Assembly: GCF_014174255.1 (NCBI RefSeq)
Contig: NZ_JABEQJ010000011.1
Coordinates: forward strand, 62,001-126,000
DNA: 64,000 nucleotides
Source of the DNA: Gluconacetobacter sacchari
GTDB taxonomy: Bacteria; Pseudomonadota; Alphaproteobacteria; Acetobacterales; Acetobacteraceae
Direction of reading: 5' to 3'
Shown here one piece after another: positions 15,671 to 24,578 of the stretch (positions within the stretch are counted from its first letter, which is position 1; every line of letters begins with the position of its first letter). Below the pieces are notes generated by a model. The model was not told where the DNA came from, did no database searches, and worked only from the letters and a program-made list of their open reading frames with translations. Both the position numbers and the translations under genes were made by a program.

Positions 15671-18070
15671 ATGGTGTCTTTGCCGCAGCCTTGTACGACA
15701 CGACGTTCCGCTTCCGGCCCTGCGCGGCGGCTCGTGGCGGGGCCGTCGCTGCTGCTTCTTGGTGCCGGCCTGCTGGCCATGTCCTGCGCGCGGGCGGAGA
15801 CCGTGGCGCGGCATGCCGCGAAGCCGGCGCATCCGGTCGGGGCGGTGCGTCATGAGCATGGGGCGACCGTGCGCGGAACCGCGGAGAGCCTGACCGTCAG
15901 CACCCGCAGGCTTGCGCGCGGGCCGGCGGAGCAGGTGCTGACCCGCGCCACGCTCGATCGGCTCGTGCCGGGCGCCAGCCCGCTCCAGGCGCTTTCCATG
16001 ACCACGCCGGGGGTCTCGTTCGGCTCCGACGATCCTTATGGCGTGGATAGCCTGGCCAACACCACCTATATGCGCGGGTTCAGCCAGAACCAGCTTGCCT
16101 TCGCGGTGGATGGCGTGCCGCTGGGCGACCAGTATTTCTTCTCCGGCAATGGGCTCGATATCAACCAGGCGGTGATCCAGGACAATATCGCGACCGTCGG
16201 TGCGTCGCAGGGCGCGGGGGCGCTCGATGTGCCGGGCGCGGAAAACCTGGGCGGGGCGATCCGGTTCACGACCTCCGACCCGGAGGACAGGATGGGGGGA
16301 CGGATTTCCCAGACATTCGGCAGCAACGCCAATTTCCGGACGTTCGGCCGGTTCGACAGCGGTGTGCTCAATGCGTCGGGAACCCGGTTCTATGTTGCCT
16401 ATGCCCGGACCGACAACAGGCTGTGGAAGGGGTACGGGCATCAGACGGAGCAGCAGGCCAACATGAAGCTGCTCCAGCCGGTGGGGCGGCATGGCATGCT
16501 GAGCGGATTTTTCGGCTGGTCGAACGACAACCAGGACAATTACCTGAACATGAGCCTGAACATGGTGAACAGGCTGGGCAAGGACTGGACCTATCTGACC
16601 CCGAATTATCTGGAAGCCTATAACGCCGCGAACGGGATCTATACGCCGGCGGTCCAGGCGCTGGGCAACCCGGCGGACGAAGCGTTCGCGACCTATTACG
16701 ACGCGGCGACGATCCAGAGGAATTATCTGTCCTATCTCAGGCTCAGCGAAGAACTGACGTCGCGGCTGACGTCGACGACGCTGCTGTACGCGCATGTGGG
16801 GAGCGGCGATTCCGAGGCGTCGGCCACCATTCCCTCGCCCAACGGGGCCAGCCTGTCGCAGGCCGTCATCATGATGAATACACGGCGCATCGGCGGGATC
16901 CAGAGCTTTCATTATTCCCTGGGGCGTCACACCGTCCAGAGCGGATTCTGGTTCGAGAACGAGAGTTCGTTCATGCCGGAGCGGCTGTTCGGCCAGCCTT
17001 ATCCGGGCGAAGGGCCGGTGCGCTCGGCGACCGGGCCGTTTGTCGGTGCCTATGCGACCGCATGGGCGAGTGCGTTCAGCACCAACCTGTTTCAGTTCTA
17101 TCTTCAGGACGAATGGCAGATCAGGGACGATCTGCGGCTTCTTGCCGGGTTCCGTTCCCTGACGCAGACGACGCATGGCGGCGCGTCCTATAACAATGTG
17201 AACTATAGCGGTACGGACGCGCTGCCCTCGGGATCGCTGACCGCGTCGAATGGCTTTCTGCCGCATGTCTCGCTGAGCTGGCACCCCGCGCTGAATCATG
17301 AAGTCTATGTCGATATCGCGGAGAATATGAAAACCTATCCGTACAGTATCTGGGGCAGCAATCCGTCGGGCCTGTGGGGGGATTCCGACCAGCAGGCATT
17401 CGCGCAGGGCAGGCGGGACCTGCGCCCGGAACGGACCTGGACATATGTCGCCGGCTATCGTTATTCCTCCGATTTCGTATCGGCCAATGTCGATTACTAT
17501 CATATTCGTTACGATAATCGCGCGCTGACCGTCACGACCGGGCCGGTCTACCAGCTTGTCAATTCCTATTCCGATGTCGGGTCGGAGACCACCGATGGGG
17601 CGGATGCGGCGCTGACGATCCGCCCGATCCGTGGGCTGTCGATCGACAACATGCTGAGTTACGCCGACGCGCGCTATCAGGGCGGTACGATGTATGGCGG
17701 GGAATATTACGATTTGAGCGGGAAGCACCAGGTTGCCTATCCGAAATATATGTACAAGGCCGGCGTCGGCTATGCATTTGGAAACGTCACGCTGAATTTC
17801 AATGTAAACTATATGTCCCGCCGCCCCTTGTCCTATGTGAACGACGTGCATGTGCCGTCTTATTGGCTGGCCAATCTCGGCGCGTCCTACGATTTCGGCG
17901 CGGTCGGCGTGCTGCGTAACCTGAAGGCGAGCCTCAATATCTATAACCTGTTCGACACGACCTATATCGGCGGCATGGGCGTTGCCGGCTTTCCGATGGC
18001 GGGCGACCTGGCGACCGTGTTCGTCGGTGCGCCCAGGCAGGTCTTCGGCACGGTGTCCGCCCGTTTCTGA
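15671..18070 (+). CDS. TonB-dependent receptor in amino-compound cluster
   Basis: Outer-membrane receptor of 799 residues, clearly different from the receptors A and B. A signal peptide (LLLLGAGLLAMSCARAE) is followed by a short His-rich spacer, a TonB-box-like ESLTVSTRRL and the plug (VDSLANTTYMRGFSQNQLAF, FAVDGVPLGDQYFF, AENLGGAIRFTTSDPED). The barrel ends QVFGTVSARF with the usual C-terminal Phe. The ATG follows AAAGGAGG by about six bases. Its position between an amino-acid permease and three catabolic genes implies a ligand too large for porins, such as an oligopeptide, a metal-chelating opine or a conjugated amine. That is inference. Confidence 0.9.
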   Translation: MVSLPQPCTTRRSASGPARRLVAGPSLLLLGAGLLAMSCARAETVARHAAKPAHPVGAVRHEHGATVRGTAESLTVSTRRLARGPAEQVLTRATLDRLVPGASPLQALSMTTPGVSFGSDDPYGVDSLANTTYMRGFSQNQLAFAVDGVPLGDQYFFSGNGLDINQAVIQDNIATVGASQGAGALDVPGAENLGGAIRFTTSDPEDRMGGRISQTFGSNANFRTFGRFDSGVLNASGTRFYVAYARTDNRLWKGYGHQTEQQANMKLLQPVGRHGMLSGFFGWSNDNQDNYLNMSLNMVNRLGKDWTYLTPNYLEAYNAANGIYTPAVQALGNPADEAFATYYDAATIQRNYLSYLRLSEELTSRLTSTTLLYAHVGSGDSEASATIPSPNGASLSQAVIMMNTRRIGGIQSFHYSLGRHTVQSGFWFENESSFMPERLFGQPYPGEGPVRSATGPFVGAYATAWASAFSTNLFQFYLQDEWQIRDDLRLLAGFRSLTQTTHGGASYNNVNYSGTDALPSGSLTASNGFLPHVSLSWHPALNHEVYVDIAENMKTYPYSIWGSNPSGLWGDSDQQAFAQGRRDLRPERTWTYVAGYRYSSDFVSANVDYYHIRYDNRALTVTTGPVYQLVNSYSDVGSETTDGADAALTIRPIRGLSIDNMLSYADARYQGGTMYGGEYYDLSGKHQVAYPKYMYKAGVGYAFGNVTLNFNVNYMSRRPLSYVNDVHVPSYWLANLGASYDFGAVGVLRNLKASLNIYNLFDTTYIGGMGVAGFPMAGDLATVFVGAPRQVFGTVSARF

Positions 18071-18086
18071 GTCGGGTGGCCTGTCA

Positions 18087-19295
18087 ATGAAAGAAAGATT
18101 GCGTTTCATGACGACGAAGGACCAGGGGGCCGTTTTCCTGTCGGGGGCTACGGGGGAACAGGGGTTGCCTCGCATCGATTTTCTCTATCTCTCCGAACAG
18201 GACATGCTGCGCGCGGGGGTGGCCGACATGGCGGGCTGCGTCGATACCATGGAGGAGATGTTCGCCCTGCTCCATGCCGGCGATTATCGGATGGCCGGGC
18301 CCAACAGCGATTCTCACGGCGCCATGGTGAGTTTTCCCGCGGATTCTCCCTTTCCCGCCATGCCCAGGCCGACGCCGGACCGGCGGTTCATGGCGATGCC
18401 GGCCTATCTGGGTGGGCGGTTCGGCACGACCGGCATGAAATGGTACGGATCGAATATCGCCAATCGGGAAAAGGACCTTCCGCGTTCCATCCTGATGTTC
18501 ATGCTCAACGACACGGATACGGGCGCGCCGCTGGCCCTGATGTCGGGCAATCTTCTCTCCGCCTATCGCACCGGGGCGATTCCGGGTGTGGGGGCGCGCC
18601 ATCTGGCGCGGGCCGACGCGCGGAGCATCGGCATTCTCGGCCCGGGGGTGATGGCGCGCACCGTGCTGAGCGCCTGCATCGTGGCGCGGCCGGGGATCGA
18701 TACGCTCAGGATCAAGGGGCGGGGGCCGGCGAGCCTGGAGGCGTTCTGCGCCTGGGCGCGGGAGGCCTATCCGCAGCTTCGCGAGATTGCCGTCGTCGAG
18801 CGCGACGAGGATGTGGTGCGCGACAGCGATATCGTGAGTTATTGCACCTCCGGCGTCGCGGGCGATGCGGGGAACTACCCTATCGTCCGGCGTGAATGGC
18901 TGAAGCCGGGCGCCTTTCTGGCCATGCCGTCGCTCTGCGACATCGATGCCGGGCTGGAAAGGCCGGATGTGCGGAAAGTTGTGGATAATATCGGACTTTA
19001 TGAAGCCTGGTACGAGGAGATTCCGCATCCGCTCCACAATACCGTGCCGATGATCGGCTGCAAGTTCATGGACATGATCGCCGACGGGCGGATGGCGAAG
19101 GACGCGCTCGAGGATATCGGCCGCATCGTTGCCGGAGACGCGGACGGGCGGCGCGATGACGACGAGATCATCATCCTGTCCGTCGGCGGCATGCCGGTCG
19201 AGGACGTGGCGTGGGGTACGGTCGTCTATCGCAACGCGGTCCGCGACGGGATCGGGGTGACGCTCAATCTCTGGGACCGGCCGGTTCTGGCCTGA
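18087..19295 (+). CDS. ornithine cyclodeaminase / mu-crystallin family protein
   Basis: NAD(P)-binding protein of 402 residues. The family fold is recognised from the substrate domain (FGTTGMKWYGSNIANREKDLPRS), the strand LSGNLLSAYRTGAIPGVGARHLAR (compare LxDGxxLTxxRTGA of ornithine cyclodeaminase) and the Rossmann site SIGILGPGVMARTVL. Family members include ornithine cyclodeaminase, ketimine reductases, opine-type dehydrogenases and a group labelled tyramine oxidase subunit B. It is longer at the C-terminus than ornithine cyclodeaminase (about 350 residues) and may do other chemistry. The ATG at 18087 has GGTGG upstream; ATG 18108 is an alternative. It sits 16 bases after the receptor stop, so it is co-transcribed. 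Confidence 0.85.
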   Translation: MKERLRFMTTKDQGAVFLSGATGEQGLPRIDFLYLSEQDMLRAGVADMAGCVDTMEEMFALLHAGDYRMAGPNSDSHGAMVSFPADSPFPAMPRPTPDRRFMAMPAYLGGRFGTTGMKWYGSNIANREKDLPRSILMFMLNDTDTGAPLALMSGNLLSAYRTGAIPGVGARHLARADARSIGILGPGVMARTVLSACIVARPGIDTLRIKGRGPASLEAFCAWAREAYPQLREIAVVERDEDVVRDSDIVSYCTSGVAGDAGNYPIVRREWLKPGAFLAMPSLCDIDAGLERPDVRKVVDNIGLYEAWYEEIPHPLHNTVPMIGCKFMDMIADGRMAKDALEDIGRIVAGDADGRRDDDEIIILSVGGMPVEDVAWGTVVYRNAVRDGIGVTLNLWDRPVLA

Positions 19296-19317
19296 TAGCG
19301 CAATAAGGGAAAAAACC

Positions 19318-19734
19318 ATGTCTACGATAACGAGAGTCGCGACCCGTTCGCCGTATGAGGCGATGGGATGTTATTCGCGTGCCGTCGCCGTCGGCGACTG
19401 GATCTTCGTGTCCAATACCGCCGGGCGCCATCCGGAGACCGGGGAGATACCGGAGGAGGTTCGCGAGCAGACGGTGCAGGTCTTCGCCAATATCCAGCGC
19501 GCCCTTCGGGCCGTCGGCGCCGGTCTGGCGGATGTTTTGGTCGCCCGCATCTTCGTCCAGGAGCCGAAGGACGTACCGGTGGTCATGGGGGTGGTGGGCG
19601 AGACGTTTCGCGGCATCCGTCCCGCCGCCACCGTGACCTGCCCGCCGCTGGGCGGCACGATCTACAAGGTCGAGATCGAGGTGACCGCCTTGCGCGGCGC
19701 CTCGGCGATGACGGTCGAGACCGTGACGGTCTGA
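19318..19734 (+). CDS. RidA-family enamine/imine deaminase
   Basis: Small trimeric YjgF/YER057c/UK114 protein of 138 residues. RidA proteins hydrolyse reactive enamine or imine intermediates released by amino-acid dehydratases and oxidases. Conserved parts are the N-terminal YSRAVAVGDWIFVSNTAG, EQTVQVFANIQRALRAVGAGLADVLVARIFV and the C-terminal strand RPAATVTCPPLGGTIYKVEIEVTA. The usual substrate-binding Arg of the IRVEV-type motif region is not evident (CPPLGG in place), so it may belong to a divergent subgroup. AAGGGA precedes the ATG. It lies between the cyclodeaminase-like gene and the FAD oxidase; removing the imine product of that oxidase is the natural role. Confidence 0.88.
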   Translation: MSTITRVATRSPYEAMGCYSRAVAVGDWIFVSNTAGRHPETGEIPEEVREQTVQVFANIQRALRAVGAGLADVLVARIFVQEPKDVPVVMGVVGETFRGIRPAATVTCPPLGGTIYKVEIEVTALRGASAMTVETVTV

Positions 19735-19788
19735 CCGCGTGCCGCTTCCAGTCGCCTGTGCCTTTTCCCGCCGCGTAGGACCGTGTTC

Positions 19789-21096
19789 ATGGCCCCTGTC
19801 ATCTCTCCTGTCCGTACGTCGGACGATTTTCCGCCCGCGACGGTCGTCTGCGTGATTGGGGGCGGTATCGTCGGCCTGACGGCCGCGCTCGTGCTTGCGG
19901 AGAGGGGGGTGCCGGTCGTCGTGCTGGAGAAGGGGCGCCTCGCGGGCGAGCAATCGTCGCGCAATCTTGGCTGGATCCGCAAGATGGGGCGGTCTGTCGC
20001 CGATGTGCCGCTGGCGCGCGCCGCCGACGCATTATGGGCCGGGCTTGCCGCGCGCGTGGGCGAGGATGTCGGCTATCGGCAGGCGGGGATCCTGTACCTG
20101 GCCCGCACGCGGGCCGAGATGGACATGCATCGGAGCTGGCTGGACGCGGTTCGGGACCTGTCGCTTGAGTCGCGCCTTGTGACGGCCGCCCAGATCGATG
20201 AGCTGGTTCCGCGCGGGCAGGGACAGTGGGCGGGGGGCATCCATACCCCGTCCGACGGGCGTGCCGAGCCGACGCGCGCCGCCAGTGCGATCGCCCGTGC
20301 CGCGATGCAAAAAGGGGCCGTCATCGTCGAGCAGTGTGCCGTCCGGACGCTGGTGCTGGAGGGGGGGCGGACGACGGGCGTCGTGACGGAGCGCGGGGTG
20401 ATCCGTTGCGAGCAGGTTCTGCTTGCCGGCGGCTTATGGTCGCGGCGCTTCCTGGGCAATCTGGGGGTCGGTCTGCCCACGCTCCCGTTGATATGCTCGG
20501 CCCTGCGTACCGCGCCGATGGAGGGGATGGGCGAGATTGCCGTGGGGGCGCCCGATTTCTCGTTCCGCAAGCGGATGGATGGCGGCTATACCATCACGCA
20601 GCGCGGTGCGCTGGACGCGCCCCTGACGATGGAGCATCTGCGGATCGGCATGCGCTACCTGCCGACATTGCGGCAGCAGGGCGGCCACCTGCGGATCGGC
20701 ATTGGCCGGGAGTTCGTCGCGGACCTCGCTCTGGCGCGCCATTGGCGGGAGACCGACATTTCGCCGTTCGAGCGGGTGCGCGTCTGGGATCCGGCGGCGA
20801 ATGGGGTACTCATCCGCGAGGCCATGACCAATCTCGGCGTGGCATGGCCGGAATTCCGCGCGGCGCGCATCGTGCAGAGCTGGGCCGGGGCGATGGATAT
20901 CACGCCGGATTCGCTTCCCGCCATCGGGGCCGTGGCGAAGGTGCCGGGCCTGACGCTGGCATCGGGTTTTTCCGGACACGGGTTCGGCACCTCTCTGGCC
21001 GCGGGGGAGCTTGCCGCCGACCTGTTGATGGGAGAAGCGCCGATCGTCGATCCCGCGCCTTATCGGCTGGAACGGTTTTCGCGCGGGGGGCGTTAG
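19789..21096 (+). CDS. FAD-dependent amino-acid/amine oxidoreductase (DAO family)
   Basis: Flavoprotein of 435 residues in the D-amino acid oxidase/DadA/glycine oxidase family; it oxidises a C-N bond to an imine. The dinucleotide motif VIGGGIVGLTAALVLAERG is followed by the acidic end of strand 2 (VVVLEKG). SSRNLGWIRKMG then takes the place of the usual SxxNxGxI flavin contact, and the C-terminal FAD contact is GFSGHGFGTSLAAGELAADLL. The ATG at 19789 has AGGA upstream; a GTG lies two codons earlier. Its stop overlaps the stop of the convergent CBS gene. The set of permease, cyclodeaminase-like protein, RidA and oxidase points to catabolism of a D-amino acid, opine or similar secondary amine. 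The exact substrate is not visible. Confidence 0.88.
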   Translation: MAPVISPVRTSDDFPPATVVCVIGGGIVGLTAALVLAERGVPVVVLEKGRLAGEQSSRNLGWIRKMGRSVADVPLARAADALWAGLAARVGEDVGYRQAGILYLARTRAEMDMHRSWLDAVRDLSLESRLVTAAQIDELVPRGQGQWAGGIHTPSDGRAEPTRAASAIARAAMQKGAVIVEQCAVRTLVLEGGRTTGVVTERGVIRCEQVLLAGGLWSRRFLGNLGVGLPTLPLICSALRTAPMEGMGEIAVGAPDFSFRKRMDGGYTITQRGALDAPLTMEHLRIGMRYLPTLRQQGGHLRIGIGREFVADLALARHWRETDISPFERVRVWDPAANGVLIREAMTNLGVAWPEFRAARIVQSWAGAMDITPDSLPAIGAVAKVPGLTLASGFSGHGFGTSLAAGELAADLLMGEAPIVDPAPYRLERFSRGGR

Positions 21097-21551
21097 TGGC
21101 CGACCGAGGCGTGGTCGCTGCGCCAGACATAGTCCTGCATCGCCGAGGCCAGGCGTTCGGCCTCGTCCACGCGGAATTTCACGATGTCGCCGATGCTCAC
21201 GATGCCGACGAGCGCGCCGTTGTCGATGATGGGAAGGTGGCGGGTGCGGAAATCGGTCATCCTGCGGCCGACCTTGAGGATGTCTTCGTCGAGCGTCGTC
21301 GTGGGGACGTTGCGGGCCATGATGTCGCGGGCCGACAGGTGGACCACGTCCATGCCGTGCCCGGCCAGTGCCGAGACGAGGGCGCGTTCCGATACCAGCC
21401 CGGCGAGATGGGCGTGTGCGTCCAGCACCGGGACGGCGCCGATCCGGTTCTGCGTCATGAGGTTGGCGATTTCGCGGATCGGCGTGTCTTCGCGCACGGT
21501 GAAGAGATGGCGGCCCTTGTGTTCCAGGGCCTGGAGAACGGTGGCGGTCAT
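21093..21551 (-). CDS. CBS-domain protein
   Basis: A 152-residue protein made of two CBS domains, a module that binds adenosyl ligands such as AMP, ATP or SAM. The first repeat is near residues 10-65 (TPIREIANLMTQNRIGAVPV) and the second near 75-135 (DIMARNVPTTTLDEDI, then RHLPIIDNGALVGIVSIGDIVKFRV). No catalytic domain is attached. An open frame extends 19 codons upstream, but GGGAGAAG stands before the ATG at 21551, so I use that. It lies downstream of nuoN by about 100 bases and could be transcribed with the complex I operon. Its stop codon overlaps that of the convergent oxidase. Confidence 0.88.
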   Translation of the reverse strand: MTATVLQALEHKGRHLFTVREDTPIREIANLMTQNRIGAVPVLDAHAHLAGLVSERALVSALAGHGMDVVHLSARDIMARNVPTTTLDEDILKVGRRMTDFRTRHLPIIDNGALVGIVSIGDIVKFRVDEAERLASAMQDYVWRSDHASVGH

Positions 21552-21657
21552 GACGTCTTCTCCCTTTTCCGGGGTTGGTGATGTGTCGTGCGTCGCGGAC
21601 CGGTTCATATCGGTAAGATGGGGGTGGAGCCGGCGAAAGACAGGGCCGGGGCAGGGC

Positions 21658-23088
21658 CTATGTTCGTTCGCCGTACAGAATGTCGTGAGCGGGTGCGGGC
21701 GGCAGCAGGGCGCGGGTCTGCCGGACCAGCGTTTCGGGAAAGATGCCGGCCGCGAGGGTGACGATGGCCAGGGCGGCGATCAGGGCGGCGTGGGCCGGGA
21801 GGGTGCGTGCCGGGTGGTGGTCCTCCGGCGCGGATTCCATCATCGCGCGGACGATGTTGAGGTAATAATAGAGCCCGATGATGCTGCCGGCGATCAGGGC
21901 GCCGAGGAGCACGATCCGCTGTGCCGAGACGCCGGCGATGACGATGTAGGTCTTGGCGAAAAATCCGACGGCCGGTGGGATGCCCGCCAGCGAGACCAGC
22001 ATGATGGCCATGGCGAGCGCCAGCGCCGGACGCCGCCGGAACATGCCGCGCCACCCGGCGATATCGGAGAGATCGGCGCCCCGGATCGCGGCGAAGGCGC
22101 CGGTTGTCGCGATGGAGTAGGCCGCCAGGTAGAAGGCGGCGCTGGCGAGGCCGAATGGCCCCGGGGAGAGCAGCGCCAGCAGCAGGTAGCCGACATGGGC
22201 GATGGAGGAGCCGGCCAGCAGGCGCTTCAGATTGGTCTGGCCCAGTGCCAGCAGGTTGCCGCCGAGCATGCTCAGCACCGCGACGATGGCGAGTTCGGCG
22301 GTCGCGGTGCCGGGGTGGGCCAGGTCGGCCCCGGCGAAATAGCGCGCAAGGGCGGCGAAGAGGGCGATCTTGGAGACGACGGCGATGAAGGCGGCGACCG
22401 GCGTGGGCGCGCCCTCCATGACGTCGGGGAGCCAGGTGTGGAACGGGACGGCCGAGAGCTTGAAGAACAGGCCGGTCAGGATCAGCGCCGTCGCCGCGAG
22501 CGGAATCGCCGGCCCGTCCGGGCCGGTCGGCACGGGGGCGGCGAAGCGCAGGCTGCCGGTGGTGGCGTAGGAGAGGGCCAGCCCGAACAGCAGGATCGCC
22601 GAGGAGAGGCCGGACAGGACCAGGTATTTGATGGCCGCCTCGTCGGCCGTGGGCTGGGTGCGGTGCCAGGCGATGAGGCCCAGCAGCGACAGGCTGAGCG
22701 TTTCCAGCCCCAGGAAGAGGGCGACCATGTCGGCGCTGCCGGCCATGACCAGCGCGCCGAGCGTGCCGAGCAGCAGCAGCAGGTAAAATTCGTCGGCTTG
22801 GGTGCCGGTGCCGCGCCACGCCATGATGACGGTCGCGGCCGAGGACAGCAGGATCAGGCCGGCGATGTAGGTGAACCATCCGTCGGGCACCAGCAGCGTC
22901 GCGGCCGGGCCGCCGGGCCAGGGGAGGGCTGGCCGCCACAGGCTGGCGAAGGCGAGCAGCAGGGTGGCCAGCGCGACCAGGATGGCGCGTGCCTCGGACC
23001 GGCGCCAGGCGATGCAGAGCATCAGGAGCGCGATGCCGCCGCCGAGGATCGGCAGGCAGGGGGGAAGGCCGGCTGGGAGCGGGGTCAT
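21658..23088 (-). CDS. nuoN: NADH-quinone oxidoreductase subunit N
   Basis: Antiporter-like membrane subunit of complex I, 476 residues and about 14 helices. It helps couple quinone reduction to proton pumping. The family core is present: the Glu in MVALFLGLETLSLSLLGLIA, the broken-helix Lys region LFFKLSAVPFHTWLPDVMEGAPTPV, and IALFAAL plus TNLKRLLAGSSIAHVGYLLLAL. The start ATG overlaps the nuoM stop as ATGA. The open frame continues upstream inside nuoM but has no family similarity there. It is the last gene of the operon. Confidence 0.95.
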   Translation of the reverse strand: MTPLPAGLPPCLPILGGGIALLMLCIAWRRSEARAILVALATLLLAFASLWRPALPWPGGPAATLLVPDGWFTYIAGLILLSSAATVIMAWRGTGTQADEFYLLLLLGTLGALVMAGSADMVALFLGLETLSLSLLGLIAWHRTQPTADEAAIKYLVLSGLSSAILLFGLALSYATTGSLRFAAPVPTGPDGPAIPLAATALILTGLFFKLSAVPFHTWLPDVMEGAPTPVAAFIAVVSKIALFAALARYFAGADLAHPGTATAELAIVAVLSMLGGNLLALGQTNLKRLLAGSSIAHVGYLLLALLSPGPFGLASAAFYLAAYSIATTGAFAAIRGADLSDIAGWRGMFRRRPALALAMAIMLVSLAGIPPAVGFFAKTYIVIAGVSAQRIVLLGALIAGSIIGLYYYLNIVRAMMESAPEDHHPARTLPAHAALIAALAIVTLAAGIFPETLVRQTRALLPPAPAHDILYGERT

Positions 23089-24578
23089 GGGCGGCCCGCC
23101 TCCGGCTGTGTGGCGTGGGGACCGGCCGGCAGCGACAGGTCGAGGATCGGCTGGGGGTAGGTGCCCAGGACCAGCAGCAGGGCCATGGTGAGGCCCAGCA
23201 CCGTCATCTGGCGGACGCCGAAATCGGGCCCCGCGTGGTCGGGATCCGGGCCGGTGGCGGGCGGGCCGAGGAAGGCGCGGCCGATCATGGTCAGGGAGTA
23301 GACGGCCGAGAGGACCAGGCCGGCGGCGCCGAGGATCGCCGTGGGCGGGCTGATGCGCCAGGTGGCGAGCAGGACCAGGAACTCGCCGACGAAATTGCCC
23401 ATGCCCGGCAGTCCGAGCGACGCGATGGCGAAGAAAAGGGCCACGGAGGACAGGTGCGGCAGGGCCTGCCACAACCCGCCCATGCGCCGCATGTCGCGCG
23501 TGTGCAGGCGGTCTTGCAGCGATCCGGCGATGACGAACAGGGCGCCGGTGCTGAGGCCATGCGCGACCATCTGCACCACCGCGCCGCGCATGCCCATGGG
23601 AGAGCCGGAAAACACGCCGAGCAGGACGAAGCCCAGATGGCTGACGCTGCTGTAGGCGATCAGGCGCTTCATGTCGTCCTGCGCCAGCGACAGCCAGGCG
23701 CCGTAGAGGATGCCGGCCACGCCCAGCGCCAGCGCGACGGGAGTGAAGCGGGCTGCGGCATCGGGGAACAGCAGCACGACGAAGCGGATCAGCCCGTAGC
23801 CGCCGGTCTTGAGCAGGATGCCGGCCAGCAGCACGCTGCCGGCGGTGGGAGCCTGGGTGTGGGTATCGGGCAGCCATACATGCAGCGGCACCACCGGCAG
23901 CTTGACGGCGAAGGCGATGAAGAAGCCGAGCATCAGCGCCATGGCGGTCGCGGGCGTCAGGACCGTGTCGGCCAGGGCGAAATAATCGAAGGTCAGGGTG
24001 CCGGTGGAGCGCCAGTGGAGGATGACCAGGCCGAGGATCGCGACCAGCATCAGCAGGCCGCTGCCCTGCGTGAACAGGAAGAACTTGATGGCGGCGCGGC
24101 GCCGGTCCTCGTGCCCCCAGCGCAGGATCAGCACGTACATCGGCACCAGCATCAGCTCCCAGAAGAAGAAGAACAGGAACAGGTCGGTGGCCAGGAAGAC
24201 GCCGTCGACGCCGGCGATCGTCGTGAGGACCAGCAGGAGGAACAGGCCCGGACGCTCGCCGATATCACGGGCGGACAGGATCACGCAGGGAAAGGACAGG
24301 AGGGTGGTCAGCCACAGCAGCACGAGGCTGAGCCCGTCCATGTCCATGCGCGCGGCGATGCCCAGCGCCGGAATCCAGGGTATGGAAAAATGCCCGAGCC
24401 ACGGGCCGGTGCCGAACCCCGCCGTGAGCGTGACGACGAGCAGCAGCACGGTTTGCAGGATGATGGTGGCGATGGCGACCCACCAAGGCAGGTGCGTGGG
24501 ACGGTCGCCCTGGCCGGACAGCCATGCGGCCAGGCCGCCGATTGCCGGCAGCAGGACCAGGGCGGGGAGTGCGATCAT
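23085..24578 (-). CDS. nuoM: NADH-quinone oxidoreductase subunit M
   Basis: Antiporter-like membrane subunit of complex I, 497 residues, about 14 helices. Recognised by LFLFFFFWELMLVPMYVLIL (conserved Glu in helix 5), VKLPVVPLHVWLPDTHTQAPTAGSVLLAGILLKTGGYG and DDMKRLIAYSSVSHLGFVLLGV. The start at 24578 overlaps the nuoL stop as ATGA and has GGGAG seven bases upstream. In-frame ATG 24584 lies too close to that ribosome site. It overlaps nuoN by four bases. Confidence 0.95.
   Translation of the reverse strand: MIALPALVLLPAIGGLAAWLSGQGDRPTHLPWWVAIATIILQTVLLLVVTLTAGFGTGPWLGHFSIPWIPALGIAARMDMDGLSLVLLWLTTLLSFPCVILSARDIGERPGLFLLLVLTTIAGVDGVFLATDLFLFFFFWELMLVPMYVLILRWGHEDRRRAAIKFFLFTQGSGLLMLVAILGLVILHWRSTGTLTFDYFALADTVLTPATAMALMLGFFIAFAVKLPVVPLHVWLPDTHTQAPTAGSVLLAGILLKTGGYGLIRFVVLLFPDAAARFTPVALALGVAGILYGAWLSLAQDDMKRLIAYSSVSHLGFVLLGVFSGSPMGMRGAVVQMVAHGLSTGALFVIAGSLQDRLHTRDMRRMGGLWQALPHLSSVALFFAIASLGLPGMGNFVGEFLVLLATWRISPPTAILGAAGLVLSAVYSLTMIGRAFLGPPATGPDPDHAGPDFGVRQMTVLGLTMALLLVLGTYPQPILDLSLPAGPHATQPEAGRP

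Noticed and set aside
15503-18175. An 890-codon open frame on the minus strand, opposite the TonB receptor and permease end
   Set aside because: High GC keeps the antisense frame open; the protein is His/Arg/Pro-rich without domains, while the plus strand has a clear receptor.
23088-23877. Open frame running from nuoN back into nuoM, as if NuoN had a 260-residue N-terminal extension
   Set aside because: The extension is the out-of-frame reading of nuoM; the ATGA junction and family length give the true start.
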